The translations under genes were made by a program, and so were the position numbers. Below, piece by piece: positions 17,970 to 27,221 of a DNA stretch of 64,000 bases. This stretch comes from a bacterium. Lineage in GTDB: Bacteria > Zhuqueibacterota > Zhuqueibacteria > Residuimicrobiales > Residuimicrobiaceae. Every line of letters begins with the position of its first letter. The stretch's first letter is position 1. The notes beneath the pieces are model-generated. The model was not told the DNA's origin. It made no database searches and saw only the letters and a program-made list of their open reading frames with translations. The DNA lies in contig JAKQNR010000022.1 of NCBI GenBank assembly GCA_029565685.1, positions 124,001 to 188,000 of the forward strand. Direction: 5' to 3'.

Positions 17970-19139
17970 CTATCGTCCTCTCCTCAGAGCGCCCAGCGGA
18001 TTCAACACGCTGACCACATAGTTGTTGAGCTGTCGATAGCCGCGGTTGCAGCACTCGTGCGGGCCGTGCGTTCGATAATCCTCGATCATCTCTTCGAAAA
18101 TCCGTTGGCTTAATTGCGGATGCTGCTCCGCCAGCGCAACTGCCACCCAACCCGAAGCGGTTCCCCAATAAGCGCCGTTCTGATAGGCGCCGGCCTTGAC
18201 CGGAATAAGTGTTTTTTCCCACACTTCGGGTTCCGGCAGATGACGGATCTGTCCGCTATAGACATAACGGTCAAAATGGTCGGCGAGATAGCGTACAATT
18301 CTCGTTTTTTTATCCCCCAGTGGAAATGCGATATAGACGGCGTAGGCGTTGCCCCAGATATCGATCTGGCGGCAATCCTGAGACGCTGCGAAGAACATGC
18401 CCGAAGCCTCATCCCAAAGTGCATCGGCATGCTGTTCGATCAATCGAGCTCTGGAGCGGAATGTTTGCGCATTTTCCGGATTCCGACATTTGTCAAACAG
18501 AGTCGCCAATCGTTGCGAAGCCTCCCAGTAAAGCAGCGAGGAGAACAACAGCTCGCCGGTCTTTTGAATGGTGTCGGTAAAGCCATAGGGAGAGTGCGGA
18601 TGGAGCGGATCGATGTGCACCAGGCCCCTGCTGCTGCGCGGCGTATAATCCATGGCGCGGATCAAGGCCGCTGAATGGGCGATAAAAAAATCCATATCGC
18701 CGCTGCGGTCGACATAGTCTGCCATCAGCTTGACCATGAATTGAGAGTTGTCTGTGGGCGGGTCGCCCAACGGATGGTTCGCCGGTCCAGCGCTGTACAC
18801 GGCCAGGCCGTCAGCCTGGCGGCGATCCGGTATACAGCCATCGCTGCGCTGCCCGGCCAACAGGTAGAGAATAGCTTTTTTGATCTCCATCAGTGTGAAC
18901 AGGTCAAAGCCATTTTCCACCATATAGGCCAAGTCTCTGGTCCAGAGCGCAGCGTAATGGCCCTCGCCGTCAGGAGTAAAGAGCGTAGTTCCGTCTGTCG
19001 CTTCGATCCTGCAGCCGAGCAGCTGGCGGCGTGCCTCTGATTGCAGCCAGTGCAAGTTATCATCGCTCACCATTTTTTTCTCTGCTTTTGTGCAGGACAA
19101 CAGCAGCAGCATACAGAGCCAGTGCCTCAGCCGTTCCAT
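17970..19139 (-). CDS. Six-hairpin (alpha/alpha)6 glycosidase-like lipoprotein
   Basis: The 389-residue exported protein has a lipobox-like start (LCMLLLLSCTKAEKK). The phrase GHYAALWTRDLAYMVENGFDL, followed by the helix repeats KKAILYLLAGQRSDGCIPDR and WGNAYAVYIAFPLGD, then YQNGAYWGTASGWVAVALA, is characteristic of six-hairpin glycosidases (trehalase/invertase/rhamnosidase-like toroids). The exact family and substrate cannot be named by eye. ATG 19139 follows the stop of the upstream rhamnosidase-like gene directly, so both belong to one transcription unit acting on the same glycan. Confidence 0.65.
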   Translation of the reverse strand: MERLRHWLCMLLLLSCTKAEKKMVSDDNLHWLQSEARRQLLGCRIEATDGTTLFTPDGEGHYAALWTRDLAYMVENGFDLFTLMEIKKAILYLLAGQRSDGCIPDRRQADGLAVYSAGPANHPLGDPPTDNSQFMVKLMADYVDRSGDMDFFIAHSAALIRAMDYTPRSSRGLVHIDPLHPHSPYGFTDTIQKTGELLFSSLLYWEASQRLATLFDKCRNPENAQTFRSRARLIEQHADALWDEASGMFFAASQDCRQIDIWGNAYAVYIAFPLGDKKTRIVRYLADHFDRYVYSGQIRHLPEPEVWEKTLIPVKAGAYQNGAYWGTASGWVAVALAEQHPQLSQRIFEEMIEDYRTHGPHECCNRGYRQLNNYVVSVLNPLGALRRGR

Positions 19140-22100
19140 TTATTTTTCTCCGAGATTAAGTTGAACCGGTCCGAAAAGGCCGGCGTCAAAGCACGAATCC
19201 GGGGGCGTGCCGCGCCACCCCCACAACCGCAGTTTGCCGAGATCATCCTGCAGCCCCATGGCATTGACCATGAGATTGCCGATTCTCACTTTAATTCGGT
19301 TGTTTCCCGGAACGATCGCAGTTGAACAATCAAAGCGAAACGGCGGCCATAGCCGCTCGCCGGTCTTGACGCCGTTGATCCAAACCTCTGCCATATGCAG
19401 GACCCGGCCCAGATCCAGCACGGCTTTGGCCGGTTTGCTCGCCAGGGTTATCTCTGTCTGATAATCCATAAAACCGGTAAACCGACTCAATCCCATATTC
19501 TGCCATGAATCCAGATCCCGCAAGGTTGAGTTTGGGCAGATGAATTTCATCGCATCGCCGAGTCCGGAGCCGGCTCTGGGCAAGCGGATGATCAGTTTTT
19601 TTGCCTTCCTATCCAGCTCGAGCCGGCTGTTATGCGGTTTAACTGCCTGCCCATCGAGCCAAACCTGTGCTCCGGAGCTCAGGCCGGGCATGATCACCTC
19701 CGTCGCGCCCGGCGGGACCGGGATGTTCCAGATCAGCTGCGCGTTTTTTGCGATCGCTTTTTGTGGATGCCGCAATGAGGACAAGCCGTTCTGTTGCACC
19801 TCCTGCGGCGCCTTTTGCGCAGCAGGCCATGCGCTGTCGTTGAAATCCGTTTCTTGCCATCCAGGGGCCGGCTTACGGCTCTGTCTCCAGGTCTCATCGG
19901 TCTGAATATCGATGCACTTGCCGTCAGCCAGTTGGATCGTGCCCTGCAGCACCAGGTAGCCATGGCCGAGGCGATTGTCGACCTGCACGGCGATGACGTT
20001 TTCTCCTTTTTTCAACAGCATATGGATAGCGTGCACATCCGCACTGGCCAGTTGGTCCGCATGGGCTCCGGGATACACCGAGATGCCGTTCACCCAAAAA
20101 TGCACTCGGTTGTCGGCGTTGATATTCACCAGGGCTGATTCGACCCGGTCCGCCAAGGTGAACCGGTAGCGGAAAAACCATCGGCATTCCGGATCTGGAA
20201 TGTACAGCAGAGCCGCACGCCAGCGGTCATACAGGCGAGTGGGGCCGACGATAGACTGGCGCTGTCCCTGGTCGATGTCAAAATCGAGTGGGGGAATGTC
20301 CGCCGCCCGCGGTTCTTGAGAAAGCAGAGCGATGGCGGATGAGACTTTAATGGTGTCCGTTTCAGGAAAGGACAGTTGCCAGGGTCCGGTCAGCGGAATG
20401 ACCGAGCTTTTCGAGGGCAGGGGAGCCGGGGAGATTTTTTTCGTCCGGCGGTCAACGGCAAGCCAGAAAGCCTGCAACGGTTCGAGCTCGAGCTGCAGCG
20501 TGACGCGGTTTTTCTCCCGTACCGTGGCGACCGGGGTGATGACGCCGGTCTCGCAATCCCAGATTTCCGCACCGCCGCTCGCATCCCGCAGCGAAAGCCG
20601 CACCGACCTCGCCTGATCCGACTGGTTGGCGATCCAATAAAAATCACTGCTGTCGATTTTGCGATGCGTGACCAGCAGGGGAGCTCCATCGCTGGATGCG
20701 ATCACATCGGGCTCGATCGCCTGGCGGATGGTTTTTGCGAGTCGGCCGCAGGGATTTGGATCATCCGCCAGGTTAAAGACCGTAGGCAGCGACCGCAGGA
20801 TTCTCATTTTTTCCTGTATGAGCGGATCGTCGGCGCCGGTCTCCGGCGAACCTACAGGCGGCTCACCCAGCAGAACGATTACGCCGCCGGCCCGGCCGAA
20901 AGCCGCTATTTTTTCCGCGCACGGCCGGGAGAGGATAAACAGAGGCGGCAACACCAGCACGGAAAAGGTGTGTTCACCGATCCGTAGAACCGGCTTTTGC
21001 CGTGCTCTGGTCTCCACGGTTGCCTGTTTGAGATAAAAAGCGTCTGCGATCAGGAAATCCAGATGGGCTTGCGACAGAGCTTCCATGCCGGCGCTGTAGG
21101 TTCGATCGATATGCAGCACCTGATCCGGCCATTGATTGCCGGTTTCGCTGGCAAAATAGCCTTCGGACAGCGCCCAGACGCTTTCAAGCGGATTGAACAA
21201 AAGGACGTCCGCCGCCAGCCTTCCCTGGCGGTTGACAAAGGACGCGCGTCTGGCGAAATCGGTCCACAGATGCAAATAGCGCCAATAGGGATTTTCCGTA
21301 AACCAGTCGGCCGGATATGGAATGGTCTCCAATTGCCGGTTGAGGTTGATGCCGTGGGGAACCGTATGGGTCACGCCCCAGGCGGTGACGCTGTTCAAAG
21401 TCAACTTCATTTGGTTGGGCGTCTGTTCCCAGCCTGCCACGCCCATCAACTCGCTCATGCATGGACGGTCTTCGAATTCGCACACTGATTGCGTTTCTTT
21501 GAAATCATGCACGTTTTGCGATTTCATCTCCAGACAATCGGTGCCCGGCATAGTGACCGATCGCTGCAGGCGCATGAAATCGCCGACCGCTCGGGTTTGA
21601 AACATGAGGCTCTCTTCCCAGAGATTGGAGATGCAGTACATGCCTCTTTCAGCCAACCAATCGCTCATGCGACCGATAAAATGCTTCTCATAGATGTCCG
21701 AGACCACATCGAACCAATCGTAGCGGGCTTTGACCCACACTCCCTCGCTGTCTTGTTCCGTCAGCAGGGGCAGCCAGGGTCGGAGGTCTCGGCCTTTCAT
21801 TTCGTGATACCGTTTGGGCAAATAATCCGACCAGGCCATTTTCCAGCCATAATCGCCTTCGTTGTCGACAAAGACACCGGCGATGGTCTTGCCGAGTTGA
21901 TCCGGAAAATGATCCACATAGGGTTGATGGGCGATGGGGATGAACACCTCCATCAGTTTTGGATCAAGGTAATTCACTCTGCCGCCGTCTGCGCCGGGAT
22001 GGTGATAGGCGCTATAGCCATAGAGGGTCCAATGACCTGGCGGCGCTTGCCAGGCGGCGCTGGCATTCCGTTCGATGAGAATCAGCGTCTCGCTGAGCAG

Positions 22101-22655
22101 GCGCTGTCGATCATCCCGCCGGCCGGCGACATAAAACGCGGCCGGCGGCAGGGACACTTTAGCAGGACCGTCCACCTCCCGCCGACTCCACTGCAAGGAT
22201 TGGGCCTCCAATTCGGGATGGGCTTTCAACACACGATCGAATGCCTGACCGCTGGGCCACCAGTATTCATCGCAATAGCCAAGGGTCATGTCCGCTTTGG
22301 CTGCTTCCTTCATGGCAGCGCCAAAGCTTGCGAACCAGAGCGGCGACAGCCACTGTTCCAAAGGCAGAGAGGGATAACCGCTGGAGAGGTCGCCGCTGTG
22401 CCTGGGATGTGCATAGCCGGGGTTGAGCCCCTGGCGCGTCATCTCCTTCGCCATGGAGGCGGCGGAATCTGGGTTGAGCGGCGCATCCCAAAACCAGAAG
22501 GCGTGGGGGGCGAACCATTTAGGCGGTTGATGGAAAAGGGCGCGGGTTTCTGCGGCGGTATATTTTTTTTGCCATTCCGGCTTGGCAAAGCCGATATACG
22601 GCATGATCCCCAGCAGCAAGAGCGAGAGCATCATGCGAGAGCAGAGAGAGTTCAT
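19140..22655 (-). CDS. GH106-like alpha-L-rhamnosidase, secreted
   Basis: Large exported glycoside hydrolase (1171 residues) with signal peptide MNSLCSRMMLSLLLLGIMPY. The N-terminal phrase FHQPPKWFAPHAFWFWDAPL, with MAKEMTRQGLNPGYAHPRH and LGYCDEYWWPSGQAF, is typical of the GH106 TIM barrel. IAGVFVDNEGDYGW and CISNLWEESLMFQ are likely active-site strands. A glutamine-amidotransferase-like segment (VLVLPPLFILSRPCAEKIAAF) follows, then two beta-sandwich carbohydrate-binding-like domains; one carries KGENVIAVQVDNRLGHGYLV and the last DLGRVLHMAEVWINGVKTG. Expected reaction: release of terminal alpha-L-rhamnose outside the cytoplasm. Substrate specificity is inferred from family only. Confidence 0.75.
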   Translation of the reverse strand: MNSLCSRMMLSLLLLGIMPYIGFAKPEWQKKYTAAETRALFHQPPKWFAPHAFWFWDAPLNPDSAASMAKEMTRQGLNPGYAHPRHSGDLSSGYPSLPLEQWLSPLWFASFGAAMKEAAKADMTLGYCDEYWWPSGQAFDRVLKAHPELEAQSLQWSRREVDGPAKVSLPPAAFYVAGRRDDRQRLLSETLILIERNASAAWQAPPGHWTLYGYSAYHHPGADGGRVNYLDPKLMEVFIPIAHQPYVDHFPDQLGKTIAGVFVDNEGDYGWKMAWSDYLPKRYHEMKGRDLRPWLPLLTEQDSEGVWVKARYDWFDVVSDIYEKHFIGRMSDWLAERGMYCISNLWEESLMFQTRAVGDFMRLQRSVTMPGTDCLEMKSQNVHDFKETQSVCEFEDRPCMSELMGVAGWEQTPNQMKLTLNSVTAWGVTHTVPHGINLNRQLETIPYPADWFTENPYWRYLHLWTDFARRASFVNRQGRLAADVLLFNPLESVWALSEGYFASETGNQWPDQVLHIDRTYSAGMEALSQAHLDFLIADAFYLKQATVETRARQKPVLRIGEHTFSVLVLPPLFILSRPCAEKIAAFGRAGGVIVLLGEPPVGSPETGADDPLIQEKMRILRSLPTVFNLADDPNPCGRLAKTIRQAIEPDVIASSDGAPLLVTHRKIDSSDFYWIANQSDQARSVRLSLRDASGGAEIWDCETGVITPVATVREKNRVTLQLELEPLQAFWLAVDRRTKKISPAPLPSKSSVIPLTGPWQLSFPETDTIKVSSAIALLSQEPRAADIPPLDFDIDQGQRQSIVGPTRLYDRWRAALLYIPDPECRWFFRYRFTLADRVESALVNINADNRVHFWVNGISVYPGAHADQLASADVHAIHMLLKKGENVIAVQVDNRLGHGYLVLQGTIQLADGKCIDIQTDETWRQSRKPAPGWQETDFNDSAWPAAQKAPQEVQQNGLSSLRHPQKAIAKNAQLIWNIPVPPGATEVIMPGLSSGAQVWLDGQAVKPHNSRLELDRKAKKLIIRLPRAGSGLGDAMKFICPNSTLRDLDSWQNMGLSRFTGFMDYQTEITLASKPAKAVLDLGRVLHMAEVWINGVKTGERLWPPFRFDCSTAIVPGNNRIKVRIGNLMVNAMGLQDDLGKLRLWGWRGTPPDSCFDAGLFGPVQLNLGEK

Positions 22656-22728
22656 GATGAATTCCTTTTAGCGAAAACAGCGCAGTGATAGCAAGCGGGC
22701 GGTGCGTCAAACTGCTCAACAAGAAAAA

Positions 22729-23427
22729 TCATCGCGGCCCAGGTTCCACATCTTTGACGCAACGAAAACCGGTGTAATAATTTCCTGTGGTGTTGGTCGG
22801 CAGATAATAACGATGAGTGGTGCGCATGTGGGCGAAATCGTTAAAGCTGGCGCCGCCGCGCATGACTTTGTATTTTTCTCCGTACGCCTCGCAGGGAATC
22901 GAATTGCCTGGATACGGCTGGTACCAGTCTGCGGTCCACTCCCAGGCGCCGCCGGCCATGTCATGGCATCCGTAGGGGCTCACCGGGTCCGCCGGCGCTG
23001 CTCCCCGGGCATAGGTCTGATCCCAGGCCACAAACGTATGGTCATAGGTGTTGCCCCATGGATAGAGACGCCCATCGGCGCCGCGTGCCGCTTTTTCCCA
23101 CTCTTTTTCCGTGGGCAACCGTTTTCCGCACCAGACGGCGTAAGCGTTAGCCTGCTCCCAGGTGACGCAGGCGGCATGGTTCTCATAGCCGTCTTTGAAA
23201 ATAAACGTGGGATCGAATTTGCTAAATTCCGCGTTGCTCACTTCATAGGCATCGATGAAGAACGCGCCCGTCTCTGCCCATTGCTGCGGACTTTCATCCG
23301 CATCTCCCACCTGGCTGCCCATGATAAACGGACCGGCCGGGACATAGACCATGCCAGCCGGCGGCTGAGGAGACGGTTGGGCTAAAGCCGCAACGACAGC
23401 GAACAGAATCAGAAAAAGAGGTCTCAT
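22729..23427 (-). CDS. Secreted SUMF1/FGE-fold protein without the catalytic cysteine pair
   Basis: After a signal peptide (MRPLFLILFAVVAALA), the 232-residue protein is one SUMF1 (FGE-sulfatase) domain: GMVYVPAGPFIMGSQ, YEVSNAEFSKF, CVTWEQANAYAVWCGKRLPT, EKEWEKAARGADGRLYPWGN, DMAGGAWEWTADWY, MRGGASFND and the terminal TGFRCV. Formylglycine-generating enzymes carry two cysteines in the SYCxRxRCAxR region just before the last strand. Here that stretch reads FAHMRTTHRYYLPT, with none. It is therefore unlikely to activate sulfatases and is better seen as a SUMF1-fold binding or structural protein of the polysaccharide locus. Twelve bases from the upstream gene. Confidence 0.8.
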   Translation of the reverse strand: MRPLFLILFAVVAALAQPSPQPPAGMVYVPAGPFIMGSQVGDADESPQQWAETGAFFIDAYEVSNAEFSKFDPTFIFKDGYENHAACVTWEQANAYAVWCGKRLPTEKEWEKAARGADGRLYPWGNTYDHTFVAWDQTYARGAAPADPVSPYGCHDMAGGAWEWTADWYQPYPGNSIPCEAYGEKYKVMRGGASFNDFAHMRTTHRYYLPTNTTGNYYTGFRCVKDVEPGPR

Positions 23428-23439
23428 GATATTCTCCTT

Positions 23440-24660
23440 TCACCAGGCCGGATCGATGAGGTTGTAATGACGGCCGAACCAATAAGTGTGGATCAGCGAA
23501 GTGGCCTCGCCCTCTTCCTCGGCTTCAACGGTTTTTATGCCCTGAGGGGTGGGAATAGTGAAGCGGCTTCGTCGGCGGTCGAACCCCCACATCCCCTGGA
23601 TCGCTCGGACCAGCCTGGGATTCATCACGCTCTCGCCGCTGAGCACCTGATACAGCAAATGATAAAAGATCTCTTCGTTGGTTTTAAGCTCGGAGTTTTT
23701 CCAATCATGCCAGTGGCGGTTCAGACACATGCGATACTTGATGCGAAGCGAAGGATCGGTTTCCCAGCGGTAGAGCATATACAGCGCTTTGGCCGCCAAT
23801 TCATCATCCCAGGGCGTTTTCCATTCCTCCGGCCATAACACTTTGGCCAGAATGGCGTCGTCGTCATAGTGGTAGCGATCGATGAGCATCGCATAGGCGG
23901 CGCGATAGCGGTCCTTTCCGGTCATGCGCCAGGTGACCTTGAGCCCGGCCAACATCTCCAGCGAATTCAGCGGCTGGTGCGGCAGGTCAGGACAAAAATT
24001 GCCCCACAGGGTCATCTTGTTGTCCACATCCACCATTTTAAAATTGAAATCCACGCAGCGGCCTACAAAACGATCCATGAAATCCGCGGCCCATTTTTTA
24101 TGTGTTTCATCTGCGCAGAGTTCCCAATACGCGCCGACGCCGAAAAGGAAATCGGTGAATTTGTCGCTGCTCAGATCGCCTTCCCAGCGATATCCGGGCA
24201 GGGCGGAAGACCAATGCCACTCTTGCGGAAAAAAGTAAACCTGTTCATGCCACAGCGGCGCATCGGTCCGGTTAAAACTGCGCGCCACTACGCCGGGAAC
24301 GCCGGTGACCGCCTCCAGTTTGAGCAGGCCGGCCATCACTTCGTCCGCCAGGCCGCGTATTTGCGGATCTTGCGTTGCTGCATAGCGATGGCTGCAGGCA
24401 GCCAGATACAGAGCGGTATGGCCGGCGCAGTCCTCCTGGCTGCCGACAATGGGGGTTTCCCGGCCTGCCGGCGGAAAGATGACATGCTGCATGATGGCGC
24501 CTTCATTCCAATGGTTGCCGCGCACCAACTCGTCGAACAGCGCCACCCGCACATGCAGAGGGTCGTTCCGTTTGGGAAATCGGTTCACCTTTTGCGCGAG
24601 CGCCGGTTCGCTGCCCAAACAGAGAAGAACCGTCAGGACCACTGTTGCAGAGGGTTTCAT
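23440..24660 (-). CDS. Secreted protein of unknown function, mostly helical
   Basis: ATG 24660, with GGAGG just upstream, gives a 406-residue protein starting with a signal peptide (MKPSATVVLTVLLCLGSEPALAQ). The body is rich in tryptophan and aromatic helices (EDCAGHTALYLAACSHRY, HEQVYFFPQEWHWSSALP, TLWGNFCPDLPHQPLNSLEM, ELAAKALYMLYRWETDPS), a pattern like helical-toroid carbohydrate-active enzymes, but I recognise no named family. It shares strand and spacing with the SUMF1-fold gene that follows, so both probably serve the same extracellular process. Confidence 0.6.
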   Translation of the reverse strand: MKPSATVVLTVLLCLGSEPALAQKVNRFPKRNDPLHVRVALFDELVRGNHWNEGAIMQHVIFPPAGRETPIVGSQEDCAGHTALYLAACSHRYAATQDPQIRGLADEVMAGLLKLEAVTGVPGVVARSFNRTDAPLWHEQVYFFPQEWHWSSALPGYRWEGDLSSDKFTDFLFGVGAYWELCADETHKKWAADFMDRFVGRCVDFNFKMVDVDNKMTLWGNFCPDLPHQPLNSLEMLAGLKVTWRMTGKDRYRAAYAMLIDRYHYDDDAILAKVLWPEEWKTPWDDELAAKALYMLYRWETDPSLRIKYRMCLNRHWHDWKNSELKTNEEIFYHLLYQVLSGESVMNPRLVRAIQGMWGFDRRRSRFTIPTPQGIKTVEAEEEGEATSLIHTYWFGRHYNLIDPAW

Positions 24661-24865
24661 GCGTTCCTCCATGACCTGGTTGGTTGTAATGGCGAAATTT
24701 TTTAACTGTTTTTAAGCAGTAACCTCTTGTGTCGACGATAAATTACTTGCTTGATTCTCTTTCTCCCATTAACCGATTATGCAGGCTATCCATTTTTTCA
24801 CTCTTTGGGCGTCGCTTTGCACTTTGCGGTTCAATCCGTATCAAGCGGCCCGGCGCAGGCCGGAC

Positions 24866-26782
24866 TCAAAAAATTCTGTTTTTCAGCTTGCCGTCGGAAT
24901 CCACGACACGCACATAAAGCCCCCAATGGGCGCCGAGGTTTTGCACTTTGACCAGCAGTCGGTTTATCCCTGAACGCAGATGGACGCTGAGAATGTCATG
25001 ATCGGCGACTGCGTTGCGCCCTCCTTTTTCGTTATAGATCACCTGGCCGTTGAGCCAGACCTTGGCGCCGTCGTTGCTGCCGATGGTCAGCGTGGTTTGG
25101 CGGTCATCCGGGCTTTCGATCTCGGTGTAGGCATAAACCATTCCGATGGACCCGGCCCGGCTGTCCGGCTGGATCCGGGCGAAATGGGCGAGGAAATTCA
25201 GATACCCTGCGCTGGACGCTTCAGCCTTCTGCCACCTCACCTGTCCGCCGAGTCCTGCACAGCTTTGGCTGAAATCGATGTTCTTTTCCGGAGGCAGAAC
25301 TTGATCCAGTCCTTCTCCGGTTTCGAACGGGCCGATCACTTGCCATGATTTAACAAAGCCCTCTTTTGATCGATGCAACCGCCACCAGTCACGCAATGGA
25401 CCCGGTTTTTGCAGAACCGCCGGGATTTCGGCGCCATCGTCTGCCGGCGCAAGTTTGAATACGCGCAGAGCGTTCGTGCGTAGGATCCTTTCCGCGATGC
25501 CAAGCGCCTCTGCCTCGGTCATATAACGGGAGCGCACTTTTTCGGTCAACACTTCGGTGACGCAGCGACGGGCCATGACGGCATGGCTGTAGACCAGTTC
25601 CACTACGCTGTAATCGCCGCCGAACGCCATGATCTTGTTGCTGGGAACGGTCTCGAGCCATTCGTGCAGATTACGCATGCTGTAGGAGGGGGAGATCACG
25701 TAATCCCAGCAAAGATCGATATACACGTTGGGAAAATTTTTCGCCAGGGCGCCAAGCTCCGGCCCATAGGGATAGGCGCCGTGAAAAAGGCAAAAGGTCA
25801 CGTCAGGGTATTCCATGAAAAGATTGACCAGGTGGACGGGATGAGAGTTGGTGATCAGATTGCCGTTGCCGGCCTGTAAACCGGTATGAATCTGCACCGG
25901 CAGGTCAAACTCATCCGCCAGGTCCAGCACTCGATGCATCATATAATCCTGGAACGCCTTGATCTCCTCGCCAGAGGCTTGTTTGCGCTCCAGTTTGCCG
26001 AACACCTCCAGCGCTCTTTCCTGGGAGATGTCTTCATATTTCAAAATACGGTTATAGGCGAGTCCGGATTTTACTCCGACCATGCCGTATTCCAGGCCGG
26101 CTTGAAAGGCCCGGCGCAGGGCCTGGGTGTATTCTGCCAGGGTGACGCCGGATGCGCCATATTGCCGGCACAACTGTTTGATCTCCGCGTGGGAGGAGAC
26201 ATCGATGAACTGGTCAAACCGTTCCACGGAACGAAAAAATTCCGGGTCCAATTTATTGTGGCCCACATCGTTCAGCGAAAGGTCGATGCCGGCCTTTTCT
26301 TTCAAAATCGAGCGGTATAGGCCGGGTTGAGTCGCGGCCTGAAGCTTCTCAGTCAGAGCGATGCAGGAGGATTCGTTCAACTCGTCGATGCCATAAAGGT
26401 CATGGACCGCCAACCAGGAAGCACGGCCATAGCCCGTGGTGCGGACGGCCTCCCAATAAGGTGCGAACAGACTCCAACGATCCCCGATGGGATAGCGGTT
26501 GTTGAAGACGACTTCGATAAAGCTTTTTTCATTTGCTGCGGAGATCAAATCTTCCTTGGTGTAATGGCTGAACAGCAGGGTAAAGTCAACATCCGTCTTT
26601 TTGTCCAGGCGCTCTTTTTCGCTAAGCAGATGTTCATGGGTGTCGATGATGCGTAGGGAATGTACGGCGTGGGAGATGCGTTGTTCAAATCCCGCGCTGG
26701 GCGGCTTCACCAGGGCGATCTGGCTGCGGCAGACCGTGACGGCTATTAAAATGATCCCCCAGCGGCTGGCTGTACTTCGCAT
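24866..26782 (-). CDS. Exported amidohydrolase-family (TIM-barrel) protein with C-terminal beta-sandwich domain
   Basis: The 638-residue protein starts with a short signal-like segment. Residues about 40-450 are an amidohydrolase-2/uronate-isomerase-like barrel: metal ligands in RIIDTHEHLLSE, PVQIHTGLQAGNGN, TFCLFHGAYPYGPELG and an aspartate in MAFGGDYSVVELVYSHA, ending with ERILRTNALRVF. The last 130 residues contain TTLTIGSNDGAKVWLNGQVI and SGINRLLVKVQNLGAHWGLY, a PA14/galactose-binding-type sandwich also present in the rhamnosidase-like neighbour. Hydrolysis of an amide or isomerisation of a uronate are the possible chemistries; the substrate is unknown. Confidence 0.72.
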   Translation of the reverse strand: MRSTASRWGIILIAVTVCRSQIALVKPPSAGFEQRISHAVHSLRIIDTHEHLLSEKERLDKKTDVDFTLLFSHYTKEDLISAANEKSFIEVVFNNRYPIGDRWSLFAPYWEAVRTTGYGRASWLAVHDLYGIDELNESSCIALTEKLQAATQPGLYRSILKEKAGIDLSLNDVGHNKLDPEFFRSVERFDQFIDVSSHAEIKQLCRQYGASGVTLAEYTQALRRAFQAGLEYGMVGVKSGLAYNRILKYEDISQERALEVFGKLERKQASGEEIKAFQDYMMHRVLDLADEFDLPVQIHTGLQAGNGNLITNSHPVHLVNLFMEYPDVTFCLFHGAYPYGPELGALAKNFPNVYIDLCWDYVISPSYSMRNLHEWLETVPSNKIMAFGGDYSVVELVYSHAVMARRCVTEVLTEKVRSRYMTEAEALGIAERILRTNALRVFKLAPADDGAEIPAVLQKPGPLRDWWRLHRSKEGFVKSWQVIGPFETGEGLDQVLPPEKNIDFSQSCAGLGGQVRWQKAEASSAGYLNFLAHFARIQPDSRAGSIGMVYAYTEIESPDDRQTTLTIGSNDGAKVWLNGQVIYNEKGGRNAVADHDILSVHLRSGINRLLVKVQNLGAHWGLYVRVVDSDGKLKNRIF

Positions 26783-27221
26783 CGGCTTGGTCCTTTCCAG
26801 CTAAGGCGTTTCCATTCATGCGCCATTCGGTGCACGGAAAATGAAGGCGGTTTGGTTTCGTCGAGGCTTCTCGGATCGCTTCCGTTTCGTTGCAGGTTGG
26901 CTCGCTGCGCCGTGTGTTTGATCCTGCGTGCGGCTTTCTGTCGCCGGTCATTCGGCCCGATTCAGGTCGGCTGTGCTCCCATCCTCAAAAGCCGGTGGAG
27001 GAAATTAAAGAATTATTCTTCCAAAAACAATATGGGAATGGTCTTTTTACAACGATCTGCGGGACGAATGAATTTGATCCTTTCGCGGTCGCGCCCGGCG
27101 TTTGAGGCCGTTGCCAGCGTGTGCCGTCAAACCCAGCGCCCTTTTTTTGCTTGCATATTGCCATTATCTGAATAATTTCGTAAAATAACGCTATTGAATG
27201 AACCGCGAACAGGGAAGTCCT
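26783..27221. other. Divergent promoter region, no gene
   Basis: About 440 bases between two divergent secreted-enzyme genes. No conserved frame is seen. An AT-rich patch near 27150-27195 probably holds the promoter of the rightward gene, but no hexamer pair with good spacing stands out. Confidence 0.4.

Noticed and set aside
21489..22688. 399-codon plus-strand frame
   Set aside because: Antisense to the rhamnosidase-like gene, which has a signal peptide and family motifs.
22729..23427. Formylglycine-generating enzyme partnered with a sulfatase
   Set aside because: Catalytic cysteines are missing and no sulfatase gene is in the window.
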